Shown here: positions 45,909-57,529 of the stretch, one piece after another
Numbering within the stretch: position 1 is the stretch's first letter
Layout: each line of letters begins with the position of its first letter
From: Persicaria tinctoria
Taxonomy: Eukaryota > Streptophyta > Magnoliopsida > Caryophyllales > Polygonaceae
Direction of reading: 5' to 3'
Assembly: GCA_037127255.1 (NCBI GenBank)
Contig: JBANSL010000006.1
Coordinates: forward strand, 87,096,107 to 87,160,106
Length of the DNA stretch: 64,000 bases
Notes under the pieces: model-generated
Told to the model about the DNA's origin: nothing
Seen by the model: only the letters and a program-made list of their open reading frames with translations
Database searches by the model: none
Translations under genes and position numbers: made by a program

Positions 45909-47111
45909 CTATAAAGTATCCGACTCGCCCTCAACCGAGTCATCAGCAACCTCATCATCTGAGTCATTCTGCTCTTCATCCTCTTCCTCCTCAGAGTCCT
46001 CTTGATGCTCCTCTTCTTGTCGAGACTGCAAGTTGCGTAGCTGGGTGTGGATAGCATCAAAGCGCCTATCGAAGTAAGATCGCAGCTGGCCAAACTGGTA
46101 ATCAAAATAAGCTCTATCGCTGGTAAACCGGGGAGGATCGCTCGGCGCAGCGTCCATGTAATCAGCAGCATTGGGGGCACGAGAGGTCCTAGAGGGCCCA
46201 GCAACATCAGAGGGCTGCACAGCTGCAGCACCGTAGAGAGTATCCAAGTGGTCCGAAATCCCATCATACCAGTTGTGTGCATTCTGGACCGTCAGGTGCG
46301 GTGGAAGGTGGAGCGGTAAATGCCGCTTCATCATAGACCTATCCTTGCAGAAGGCTAGATCCCCATTGAACACAAGAATCTGACAGCGCTCTAGCTCCTC
46401 ATAAGACCACTTGATCTGAGGGGTGATCTGCTGATAGATGAAGATGTCGATATTGATGGCACTAGCAAGCATGGAAACCATTGCCTCAATAGAGATAGCG
46501 GATGAACCTCTCGCCTCCTTCTCCCACCGCGTTGCCATTATATGCCCCAGATTCACAGGTCGGTCACTGAGGGCGCCATACAAGGTTCGCAGCTCAAGTG
46601 CCCTCAAGCACCCTTGACTTCCCTCTCGAGCAAAGACTGTACTCGCGAGAAAGCGGTGGAACAAGCGGATAGCCGGATGTAAACAGGAAGAACTCTTAGC
46701 CCTATCCGCACGATAGCCAGATTCGTGTGTTAGCTGATACCAGAAGCGATCCCTCTCTCCCTGCCCCAAAGTAGATGTCTCACCGGTGTTAGGGATGCCG
46801 AAGACAGTGCAGAATTGCTCCAAGGTGAGTGTGTGATTCTTATTCCCCAACCGGAATGTCACCTTGTCCGTGTTATACTTGAGTGTGCACACCAACTCCC
46901 TAATCAGCTGAGGGCAGGAAGGCAATCGACAATCCCAAATAGGTCAAAGAGAGAGCTTGTTGACAAGAAAATTCATATCCTCTAGTAGACCCAAACTCTC
47001 CAAGACTCTAGTGTTCATGAACTGAGTTGAGCGCACATCTCTTTTCTGCACTTTGGCATAAAGCTTCCTCTGCTCGGATGTGGTCAAAGAGATGGGTGGT
47101 GGGTCTCCCAT
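45909..47111 (-). pseudogene. ATHILA-type third ORF of D
   Basis: ATG at 47111, stop at 45909; 400 codons with one TGA at 46944-46946. The N-terminal part (M-N-T-R-V-L-E-S-L-G-L-L) and the core (V-T-F-R-L-G-N-K, T-L-E-Q-F-C-T-V-F-G-I-P) match the domain found in the extra ORF of Athila elements downstream of integrase. The C-terminus is acidic and preceded by a short coiled coil (Y-F-D-Y-Q-F-G-Q-L-R-S-Y-F). No membrane segment is obvious. Function is unknown; often called env-like from position. A donor-like GTAAGT at 48134-48139 suggests expression from a spliced RNA. Confidence 0.8.
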
Positions 47112-48133
47112 TGAAAGTACCTACATCAGAGCAAACAAACCATCAACCACATTACACAAGTAGCAACACCAAGGGGTTAACAACTAGGTATAAACAAGCA
47201 CACACTATCACCCCATACTTAGAACACTTGCATCAACATATATATGGTCAAATAAGGGTCCATGCACAAAGCTCCAACAAATAGACACCCTCAATTCCAA
47301 TAAGAAATCATCAATTTATGCACACTTACCCCATAACAAGAATTTCAAGTAAACCATGGGTACAAAATCACCCTAAAAACACCATCAAGCTCAATAAAAT
47401 TCAAGCAAGCCACAAGATTCATTGGAATGCACACAAGACTTGCACAAATTCAACAACATATCCCTAACCACCACAATCAAGTTCAATCACATTCATCAAA
47501 ATTCAACCATATTCAACCACATTTCCGCATTAGCCATTAACAAACAAACTCAAGAGATGTACAAGCACAAATTCACTAATAAACTCATCCAATCCTCAAA
47601 ACCCCAATTTTCCCCCAACTCAATCTCCACAAACCCTAACAATTTCAATTCCTCAAAACAACTACTCAAACCTCAAATTAGTTGAAGAAGTAATCGGATC
47701 TGAGCAAAAGAGATTAGAAGAGGAGGAGACTTACAAAGTTCTTGAAGAAAAAGAGGAGAAAAGAGAGACCAGCAATGGAAGAAAGAGAGAGGAATGGGAG
47801 TGGCGGCTACAGGGCGGCGTTGGGAGGTTGCGCCGGCTGGTGGCGGCGACAGGTGCGCCGGTGGGGGGGCCGTAGCAAATGAGGTGGGGCTGAGTGAGAG
47901 CGTTTAGCAGGAGAGCCGAGTTTGGGACAAGAAGGGCGAGTGAAGGAAGAGAGAAAAAGAAAGAAGGAAAAGAAAATTAAATAAATAAAACTGAATTTTG
48001 TTTTTGTGTGTAATTCTGGGCAGATCCCACTCAGCCGAGTGGAATAGACACTCGACCGAGTGGCGGTCTACTCCCTCCGGAAATACCACTCGGGCTTTTT
48101 TTTTACAGAAGAAAAAAAAAAGAAATTAAAAAT
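47112..48133 (-). other. D spacer between pol and third ORF (intron-like)
   Basis: No gene. Starts at a strong donor-like site and could end at an acceptor just before 47111 (TGATGTAG). It holds two CACTCG-N2-CGAGTG copies at 48028-48041 and 48049-48062, the first with one mismatch. Confidence 0.5.
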
Positions 48134-48157
48134 ACTTACCTCGGGTTGCCTCCCGAG
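48134..48157 (-). promoter_or_regulatory. Hairpin with AGGCAA loop fused to a splice donor
   Basis: Sense strand CTCGGG-AGGCAA-CCCGAG (perfect 6-bp stem) followed at once by GTAAGT. It lies 41 bases after the pol stop. Confidence 0.55.
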
Positions 48158-48197
48158 AAGCGATGGTTTATGGTCTGAAGCCGACCTTCCATTCCTT

Positions 48198-50308
48198 TCA
48201 AGCAATCGGATCAAGAAGGTCAATGGAAACCACCTTCTCAATCGGATGACCGACGAAGTACTTCTTCAACCTTTTCCCATTAACTTTGAACTCACCGGTC
48301 TCTCCACTCCATACATCGACCGCTCCATGAGGGTATACCTTCTTAACCTCAAATGGACTTCCCCACTTAGATTTTAGCTTGCCAGGAAAAATCTTCAATC
48401 TAGAGTTATAAAGCAACACAAGATCACCAATCTTGAAAGTCTTGGGGATAATATGTCTGGCATGCCATTTCTTGGTTCTCTCCTTGTAAATCTTGGCGTT
48501 CTCATATGCATCTAGCCTCAATTCCTCAAGCTCCTAAAGTTGAAGATTCCTCTTCTCACCGGCCTCCTTCATATCAAAATTGAACAACTTGATTGGCGAA
48601 TAGGCCTTGTGTTCAATCTCCACATGAAGGTGACAAGACTTCCCATATACTAGTCTATAGGGCATAGTACCTATGGGAGTCTTGTACGCCGTTCTATAGG
48701 CCCAAAGTGCATCGTCTAGCTTCATTGCCCAATCCTTGCGAGATCGGGACACGGTCTTTTCCAAGATGCTCTTAATCTGCCTATTAGACACCTCAACCTG
48801 ACCACTAGTCTGCGGATGGTATGGTGTCACCACGTTATGGATCACCCCATACTTGCTCAAACGTGGCTTAAAATTCTTCTCAATAAAATGGGAACCCTCA
48901 TCACTAATGACAACTCGCGGAGTACCAAATCTAGGGAAGATTACCTTGTTGAAGAATCTAGAGACCACTCTTGAGTCATTCGTTGGAGACGCAATGGCTT
49001 CCACCCACTTTGAAACGTAATCTACCGCAACCAAGATGTACTTGTTATTACAAGATGGAGGGAAGGGACCCATGAAGTCTATTCCCCATACATAAAAAAT
49101 CTCCACCTCTTGTATGGTGTTCAATGGCATCTCGTTCCTTCTAGAAATGTTTCCTGTTCTCTGACAAGCATCACAAGAAACAATGAAACGGTGAACTTCT
49201 TTGAACAAAGAAGGCCAGAAAAATCCAGGTTTTAGTATCTTGGTGGTGGTTTTTGTAGAGCTCATATGACCACCACAAGGGAGAGAGTGAGAGTGGTGTA
49301 TGACACTCTCCACCTCCTCTTCTAGAATGCAACGCCGATAGACTCCATCACCGCACCTTTTGAAAAGAAAAGGCTCATTCCAGAAATAATGTCTCACATA
49401 TGACATGAACTTCTTCTTCTGCTGAAATGATAAACCACTAGGCAACTCATTACAAACAATATAGTTCACGAAGTCAGCATACCATGGTACCTCAGAAGTG
49501 GCGATATTCAAGATCTCAGCAGTGATCCTGAGTAGATGCTCATCGGGGAAAGAATCATTGATGGGAGTCTCAGTAGTAGTGTGCTCTAACTGCTCTGGCG
49601 GTAGCCTGGATAAATGATCAGCAACCAGATTCTCAGTCCCTTTCTTGTCCTTGATCTCCAAGTCGAACTCTTGGAGGAGGAGGATCCATCGAATGAGATG
49701 AGGTTTAGCATCCTTCTTATGTAGCAAGTACCTGATCGCAGCATGATCAGTATACACAATAACTTTGGCACCCACCAAATATGACCGAAGCTTTTTTAAA
49801 GCAAAGACGATAGCAAGCAACTCTTTTTCGGTGGTAGCATAGTTCCTCTGGGCATCATCCAAAGTCCTGCTAGCATAATAGATTGCATGGAGCTTGTTGT
49901 CTTTCTTTTGGCCCAGAACAGCCCCAATTGCATGATCGCTGGCATCACACATGATCTCAAAAGGGAGATCCCAGTCAGGCGATTGCATTATGGGGGCTGA
50001 AATCAATGCCCGCTTCAACCTGCAAAAAGACTCATGGCACTCTGGAGGAAAGTTAAACGCAACATCCTTTAGGAGTAAATTGGTAAGAGGTTTTGCAATC
50101 TTTGAAAAATCTTTAATAAACCTCCTATAAAACCCAGAATGGCCCAAAAAACTCCTAACTCCCTTAACCGATGTAGGAGGTCCCAATTTCTCAATCAAGT
50201 CTATCTTAGCCTTATCCACCTCGATACCTCGATTTGACACGAGATGGCCTAAGACAATCCCTTCCTTCACCATGAAATGACATGTCTCCCAATTTAAAAC
50301 CAAGTTGA
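48198..50308 (-). pseudogene. D pol: RT end, RNaseH, integrase
   Basis: Continues the RT cut by E. RNase[33 protein letters not shown]. Integrase: zinc finger H-S-L-P-C-G-G-H...C-D-A-C-Q-R, then catalytic D in G-I-D-F-M-G-P-F, D in I-S-D-E-G-S-H-F and E in S-G-Q-V-E-V-S-N-R. The C-terminal module contains [14 protein letters not shown] at 48534-48536 sits between the core and that module; the frame is otherwise kept. All catalytic residues survive. Confidence 0.93.
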
Positions 50309-50313
50309 TTTCT

Positions 50314-52187
50314 TGTTGTTGGACGAAATCGAGACTTGCAATAATAAAATATGAATAAATCACGGCAAACCAGATTCCGTCCCTTGCAAATAATTACAAG
50401 ACTTCCTCCCGATGCATCAGTGGGAAGTCAGGATCGATCCACGAGGAAGCGTGTCAGCGGATCCTAGGCAGCAGTGGAGTCTCACAGTCAGAAGTCGACA
50501 ACAGGTGCTAGATCTCGACTAGGGTAAGTCGACAGGAGATCAGGCTACTCGAGATCGAGTAAGGCCCTTGTCGACGTCGGCTTGGCTTGTCGAGTACCTG
50601 CACACAGAAGCTACAACGATGCTAGATCGAGAATCAGTACTCGATATCGACAAGTGCTATTCGATATCGAGGAGACATAAACTAAAACGAAACGAAAGAA
50701 AGTAAAAACAATTGCTTTGGGATTTCGAACTAAACTTAATGTAAAAGGCTTCCAAGATTGGGGTTTGCAACAACGATAACCAAGCATGCATAAGGCAGAG
50801 ATAAACAGATAATCATGTGAATTGCATCAAAGGACAAGCTTTCGCCTTTTCCAACAATTAGACTACTCTTTCAAGAAACCCTAATTGTCTCTACTGATTT
50901 TATGTTTACAATCCAAGTTGTTAGCATGGACCTCCATTAGATGGGTAATAAACACATAAACAAGTAGTAGATGCTCAAAACATGATAAAGTTTGGATCTT
51001 TACCTCAAACGCGCATGGCTATCGTCGGGATCGCCCCAACCCTAGAAGTGGGTGGACTACTCGCGCTTCATCGCAAACTCAGACATCATTGATTGAAAGA
51101 AAACTAATTGCATTAAAATAAACCAAAGTTTACAACCGCTTGAAGCCAATTCCGCTCTTGCTTCACAACTCCAATCGGCCGCTCACTCTCTCTCTACTTA
51201 ACCTACTTACTTCTCTCTGAAATTGAATTAATGAAAAATTCAGCCCCTAGGGCTTTATTTATAGCCTTCTAATCCTTGCTATTCAAGGATAGAATATCTA
51301 TATCTATATCTAAAACTATATCTAAGACTTTAAAGATAAATAAAAGCTATAATGAAATTAAATCTAAAATAGGGAATAATATCTAAAGTGTCTTCAAGTG
51401 GATAGATGATGTATCTTGATAGAATCAGCAATCTTCGAGCCCAAGTAATCCCACACCGAGTAGAATTGATCAAACCGCGTAACGCGTATCTGGAAGTCTT
51501 CTCGATCTCTACAAAGGGCTACTCGATCTCGAGTAGGATTGTCGGGTGACTGGGCTTGACTCAGCGTTTCGGCTAGCAGGTCCTCGATGTGGCTCGGTCA
51601 TGACTCCTGGCCTTAGTCGATCTTGAGGAGAGCTCCTCGATCTCGAAGAGTGGTGTGTTATCGACTTGGTCTTCCGAGGTTGTCGAGCAACCCTTCTCGC
51701 CCTGCTCGGATGTGGGCTCTCAGCCTTGTCGACCTCGAAGACGCTCCTCGATCTCAACGATAATGGATCATCGACTTGGCCAGCTTGGTGTATCGGGTAG
51801 CCTCTTGTCGACATGATCGGACACAGGCTTCTGGGCTTCCTCGATCTCGACAAGGGCCTTGTCGATCTCGAGTAGATCATGGCTTGGCCTGGTGTTGTCG
51901 AGCAGCATCTCTTCGACATGGCTCGGGGAATGTGGTCTGGCACTTGTCGACATCGATGAGAACTTAGTCGAGATCGAGTAGACTTGCTGCTTCCGTCTTT
52001 GCTTCTTGGTTTTCTCCCGAAATGTTTCCATATTCTGCAATATTAAACAGAAACTTATTTAGATCTCCATTTCTGACAAATAAGCATATACTATATAAAT
52101 TCGACATATTCCCAACCTGAAATATGCAAAATGTAAAGAATATGGAACTAAAATATGCATAAAAACATGGCTACTTTGGAGAGATCA
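50314..52187 (-). mobile_element. Solo LTR E inside the D RT gene
   Basis: TGTTGTTGGACG...GGAGAGATCA, 1874 bp, layout as in A-type LTRs (TATA at 51256-51263, TCGA dyads at 50505-50680 and 51495-51985, GTGGGTGGACTACTCGCG block). The flanks TTTCT (left) and CCTCT (right) each differ by one base from the expected TCTCT of the RT codons, so the target duplication has mutated. The internal part was lost by LTR-LTR recombination. Confidence 0.85.
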
Positions 52188-53784
52188 CCTCTTCACAACG
52201 CTGCAAAACTCGAGATAAGTGAGACATGCAGTTATCGAAAGAAGATCCATGCACAGAAAAGTCATCCATAAAAACTTCGATTATGTCCTCTATGAAATAA
52301 AAAAAAATGGCCATCATACAGCGCTGAAAAGTGGCAGGGGCATTACACAAGCCAAAAGGCATCCTCTTGTAAGCGAAGGTGCCATAAGGGCACGTGAATG
52401 TAGTCTTTTCCTGGTCATCCGGATGGATGGGAATCTGAAAGAACCCACTGTAACCATCCAAATAATAGTAATAAGAATGTCTAGCTAACCTTTCAAGCAT
52501 CTGATCGATGAAGGGGAGGGGGAAGTGGTCCTTTCGGGTTGCAACATTCAACTTCCGATAATCTATGCACATCCTCCACCCTGTGACAGTCCTAGTGGGA
52601 ATTAATTCATTCTTTTCATTCTTTACAACTGTCATCCCACCTTTCTTAGGGACCACATGCACAGGACTCACCCAATTACTGTCAGAAATAGGAAAAATAA
52701 TGCATGCATCTAACAATTTTAGCACTTCTTTTCTCACAACCTCTTTCAAGTTTGGATTAAGTCTTCTCTGATGCTCTATGGAGGGTTTATGATCATCTTC
52801 CATTAAAATTCTGTGCATACACATTGAGGGACTAATCCCCTTCAAATCATCAATTGAGTATCCTATGGCCTTTCTATGCAATCTAAGCTCATGCAACAAC
52901 TTCTCAGTTTCATCAGGATTCAGAGTAGCACTCACAATCACAAGATAAGTAGCATCAGGGCCTAAAAACTCATACCTCAATATGGATGGAAGTGGCTTCT
53001 GCTCCACTTTTGGTGCTCCTTTAGCTTCGCCCTTAGAGTCTCCGTCATCTTCCTTCAAGACCTCAAACACCACTTCAGGATCTTCCTCAGCAACTCCTAA
53101 ATCCTGAACTACAGCAGCAAGTAGTTCATCTTCATCGCCTTCAGTCACACTTTCAATCAGACAAAGCTCTAGAGGGTCTTGGACGACCACCACCTTCATA
53201 TCAACCTGAGTTCCTTCATCTACCACATCAATCCTGTAACATTCATCCTCAAAAGCAGGTTGTTTAATAGCATTAGAAAAATTAAACTCAAGTTTTTCAT
53301 CTCCCACAGTGAAGGTAAGAACAACATTCTTGACATCTATATTGGTACATGCAGTCGCTATGAAGGGCCTTCCTAGTATAATAGGTACAGGATAATTTGC
53401 TTCAATATCAAGAACTATAAAGTCTACTGGGATGAAAAACTTACCAACCTGAATAGGAATGTCTTCCAGTATACCTGATGGATGTCTAACCGACTTATCA
53501 GCCATGCAGAGCGTCATCCGGACTGGTCTGGGGTCTCCCACTCCTAGCTTCTTGCAGATGGAAAGGGGAATGATACTCATGCTAGCCCCCAAATCGCAAA
53601 GGGCAAAGTAGGTGAAGTTTCCCATGGTGATAGGGACACAGAAGCTCCCAAGATCTTCAAGCTTAGGAGGGACCTTGTTCTGAATGAGAGCGCTGCACTC
53701 CCGATTCAACGAGATAGTCTGACACTCTTCAAGCTTCCTCTTGTTTTACAAGATCTCCTTCAGAAACTTTACATAGGATGGCAT
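52188..53784 (-). pseudogene. D pol: protease and RT start
   Basis: Begins M-P-S-Y-V-K-F (53784), the stretch just before the Athila protease. Protease C-D-L-G-A-S near 53590 with I-L-G-R-P-F-I-A-T. RT: C-I-D-Y-R-K-L-N, M-P-F-G-L-C-N-A-P-A-T-F and F-M-D-D, ending at R-C-E-E where E inserted. A TAA near 53746 breaks the start. Joined to 48198-50308 it gives a complete PR-RT-RH-IN order. Sequence between gag (62238) and 53784 is missing apart from A3. Confidence 0.92.
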
Positions 53785-53786
53785 TT

Positions 53787-56058
53787 TGTTGTTGCAGGAG
53801 TAAATCGAGTATTGAAATAAAATCAAAATCAAGTTCAAACTGACTTCCCTGTCTCAGCAAATAAATACAAGACTTCCTCCCGTTGTAGTAAGAGAATAGT
53901 TAGGATCGAATCCACGAGGAAGCACGTCAGCAGTTCTCAGGTAGCTGTAGATTCTCACAGAAGCAGCAGAAAGGACAGAAACACAGAAAGGACGCAAGAA
54001 AAAGCAGAAAAACAAAAGCAAAGAATAAAGCAAGAAATAAAGCAAAGCAAAGCAAAAACGAAAAGCAAAGACAAAGGCTCGTCGATCTCGACAAGCAGCT
54101 ACTCGAGATCGACCACAGTTACTCGACAACAGAAACTGAAAATCACAGCAGACAAGAAAACCCGGCAAGGGCAACTCGATCTCGACAACCCCTACTCGAG
54201 GTCGACAAGAGCATGCAAAACAGAAACTGAAAATCGACGAAAACAGAAATTTTACTCGACTAAGACAAATCCCTACTGGAGATCGACCACGTGCTACTCG
54301 ATCTCGACCAAACTTCGTCTAGGTCGACAAGAAACAGAAAATATTAAATTGCAGATTTTCGACAGAACTCATAAATTCGACAGAAATAAACTTCAATATA
54401 TTAAAAGACTTTCGAAGCCAGGGTTTCAACACCACAACGATAACCATGCAAAGTAATACATAAAGGCATAAAAGATCATGCTTTCCATCAAATAACTTTC
54501 GTCATTAACAAATAGGCAAATAGAGGCTTTCGCATAAACCCTAATTGTTACTAACCCTTTTTCACATAATTAACCCAAGTTGCATTAAGATCACTTTCGC
54601 TTCAATAATACAAACAAGGATCACCTTCAACTCTCGCAAAAGAATCATGCTCATAGGGATAGAAGATGAATCGCACAAAAAGATCTGACCTTTATCGCAT
54701 CGCCTCACATGGCCACCATCGGGCTCACCCCAGCCCCAGAAGTGGGTGGACTACTCACGCCTCATCACAATAACAGACATTGATGTATAAAAAGAAACTT
54801 GCATTAAAACTAAATTCAAAAGCCTTTACAATTCTGGCAATCAACTTTCGCATATAGCCAAAACCTTAAAAACCTTAGAACTCCTAAACTTCTCTGTGGA
54901 ACTAACTAATTGTGTGTGAGTTGGAATGTGATCTGGAATGGAATGAATGAAACTGATCCCCCTAGGGCCTTATTTATAGGCTTCATTTCCCAGCTATTCT
55001 AGGAAAGAAGATATCTATCTCTATCTAAAATTATATCTAAATTGCTAAAAGATAAATAAATTGTTTTATGGAAATAAATCTAAAAGGAAAAGATAAAACT
55101 AAATAGGGTTAGTCTTCATGATGTTGATAGATCTTGTCTCCTTGGATAGAACTTGATGGAATCGGATAGAACTTCGGCCAAATCGACTCCTTCGCGCCCA
55201 AGGAATTCCAATTCTAGTCGGACAGGTCTTCGTCGAGAAGTTTCTGGAATCGGCTCTACTCGACCTCAACCACGGCTCGTCGACCTCGAGTAGCATTCAT
55301 CGTCGACTGGACTCATCGGCTAGATCTGCTCGACATGCTCGGACTTGGGTTCCTGGGCTCGTCGATCTCGACAAGCCCTAGTCGACCTCGAGTAGACTGG
55401 CTTGCCGACTAGGTCTTCTCGAGTGACTCTGCTCGATGGGCTCCGGATCTGGACTCAGGCGCTCGTCGACCTCGACAAAGGGTCCTCGAGATCGACTAGA
55501 GTGGTGCACGTCTGGTCGAGCAGGCTTCTCCTCGGCAAGTACACGGACTGGCACAGTGGGTCTTGTCGATCTCGACTAGGGTTTGTCGTGATCGAGTAGG
55601 GTTGCTCGGCGTCCTCGTCCTCAGCTTCTCTCCTTGTCGACTCCGGGTGTGGCGTCTGGGCTTCGTCGATCTCGACTAGGGCGTGTCGAGATCTAGTTGG
55701 GTCCGGAGCTGGGTTGGTCTGGCTCTCGATCAGGCTCTGTCGACAAGGCGGTGCTCGGACAGGCTCGTCTATGTCGACTAGGGTCAACTCGAGATCGAGT
55801 TACCCTGACTCTCGGCTTGGTTCCGCTGGTTTGACCTTGGACTTCTGTAGCGGTTTTCCGAGCTTTTCCGACCTTCTATAGAATTGCTGTAAAATGCCTT
55901 GATTTCTGCGAATTAAACAGAAACTGGTGTAGATTCCATAATTTGGCAAATAAACATAAACTACATAGATTCTGTACTATCTAAACCCAAATGAATGCAA
56001 TGTATACAGAAATCGATATGAAAGTTACTGTAAAACATGGCAGATTCAGCTCACAACA
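53787..56058 (-). repeat. A3 3' LTR (left), full length
   Basis: TGTTGTTGCAGG...CTCACAACA, 2272 bp. TATA at 54971-54978 (minus). TCGA dyads in U5 (54075-54330) and U3 (55250-55805). Preceded by CATTT of D. Confidence 0.92.
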
Positions 56059-56076
56059 AACACCCCATACTTAAGC

Positions 56077-56094
56077 TTGCTTGTCCTCAAGCAA
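56077..56094 (-). other. LTR-proximal hairpin hp2 (A3)
   Basis: Sense strand TTGCTTG-AGGA-CAAGCAA followed by TTAAGTATGGGGTG; identical to A1. Confidence 0.75.
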
Positions 56095-57529
56095 TACTTT
56101 TTTTTGTCATTCAGGGGAAGAATTCAAAAACTCTCAACATCTTAGATTCATTCTTATATGTCCCTGCAATCAATTACCATCCTCGAAAAGGTACTAGTGT
56201 CACAGATTCATGCACGTGCAAATATGTAAAAGCCACATCTACTCACAAAAGGAGGGTTATGCAAAAATAATTCATATGACAAAGCATTGATAATCAAGAA
56301 GACTTTAATTAAGCTCATGAAGGAGTAGATTGGTAAAAGGCTAAAGGTGGGCAATATTTGGCAATGTGGTGTTTTTGATCCGGGGAAATGGAGTACTTTC
56401 CAAATTGAATTTCCACATTCCTTCTTCCATTTGATTCATCACCTTTCATAATGCTTTTCTCAATAATAATGCTTTTACCTCTCTAACCTTAGCACTGCCT
56501 TCTCGCGAGTCGCAAACATGGGTGTCATGAATGGCCCCGGATACTTAGTGCTTTGGACTCCTCACAATGTGTCCCATCTCTCCAAACTATTATCTTAGAG
56601 AGCAGGGTCAATCTACCTTTATCTCCTGAGGTGATTGGATTTTCTTTCACTCATTAAATTTTCCATATATTTCAAACAATTTCCTTGCCAAACTCCAATA
56701 ATGATAACAATAACACAAACACCATATGATAATCTCCATAATGTAACATCATTCTCAACATAATCCCCGGGTAGGGTAAAGAATGGCAATATTTAGATCA
56801 TGTGGAGCAATATATGAAATAAGGCATATTATGGCTTTTGTGTAATGCATAAGCATGGGTAAGGCTAGGATTATAACAATATGAGCATTATATGGAAATA
56901 TAAAGTCCTCCATCATTTTATCATGCAACATGTCAAAAGCAACTTCAAATTTTACCTCCTTTCATGGTTTTCAAGAAATAATGCACTTCATTGTGACTTC
57001 CCTTTACTAGGCAATTTCATGATATATCTCTAATGAATCCAATTTTGCATCGTCGAGTTCAATATAAGCTTCCATGACATTTATCAAAAAAAATTCAAAT
57101 GGGGGTCATTTTTTTCAAACTTTGGAAAACATGCATATAAGCACATAGATCAACAATGCATTCCAAAATAGCCATGTAGCAATTCAAAGAAATAATGCAC
57201 AAGTCATGTCAAATAAATCAAATATGCATAAAGTAAGCCCTTCCCCCACCCCATACTTAAATATTACAGTGTCCTCACTGTATAAAAAACAAGGTAAGGG
57301 TAAAGAAAGAAACTCACAAGACAGGTGTGCAGGGCCTCAAAATTTCGAATGGAGCACCTCCTGGCCGAGTAAGACTTGGTTCTATTCATTGACCTGAAAA
57401 GTAGAAGACATATACCCATAATAGCAAAACTAAAAGTGTTCAAAACCAAAAACAAAGTTTCAAATGTCCTAAAAAGTCTATGTACATGCTCTAGATTTTA
57501 TAGTTGCTAGGCCGACTTTCCATTTATGC
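56095..57529 (-). other. A3 3' non-coding spacer
   Basis: No open frame. Closely matches 11051-12494 in A1 over its whole length; contains hp1 at 57265-57282. Confidence 0.8.
57265..57282 (-). other. Distal hairpin hp1 (A3)
   Basis: Sense strand TACAGTG-AGGA-CACTGTA followed by TTTAAGTATGGGGTGGGGG. Confidence 0.7.

Noticed and set aside
48198..48521. Separate gene for the integrase tail of D
   Set aside because: It is in frame with the rest of pol; only a TAG at 48534 separates them, so it is one broken gene.
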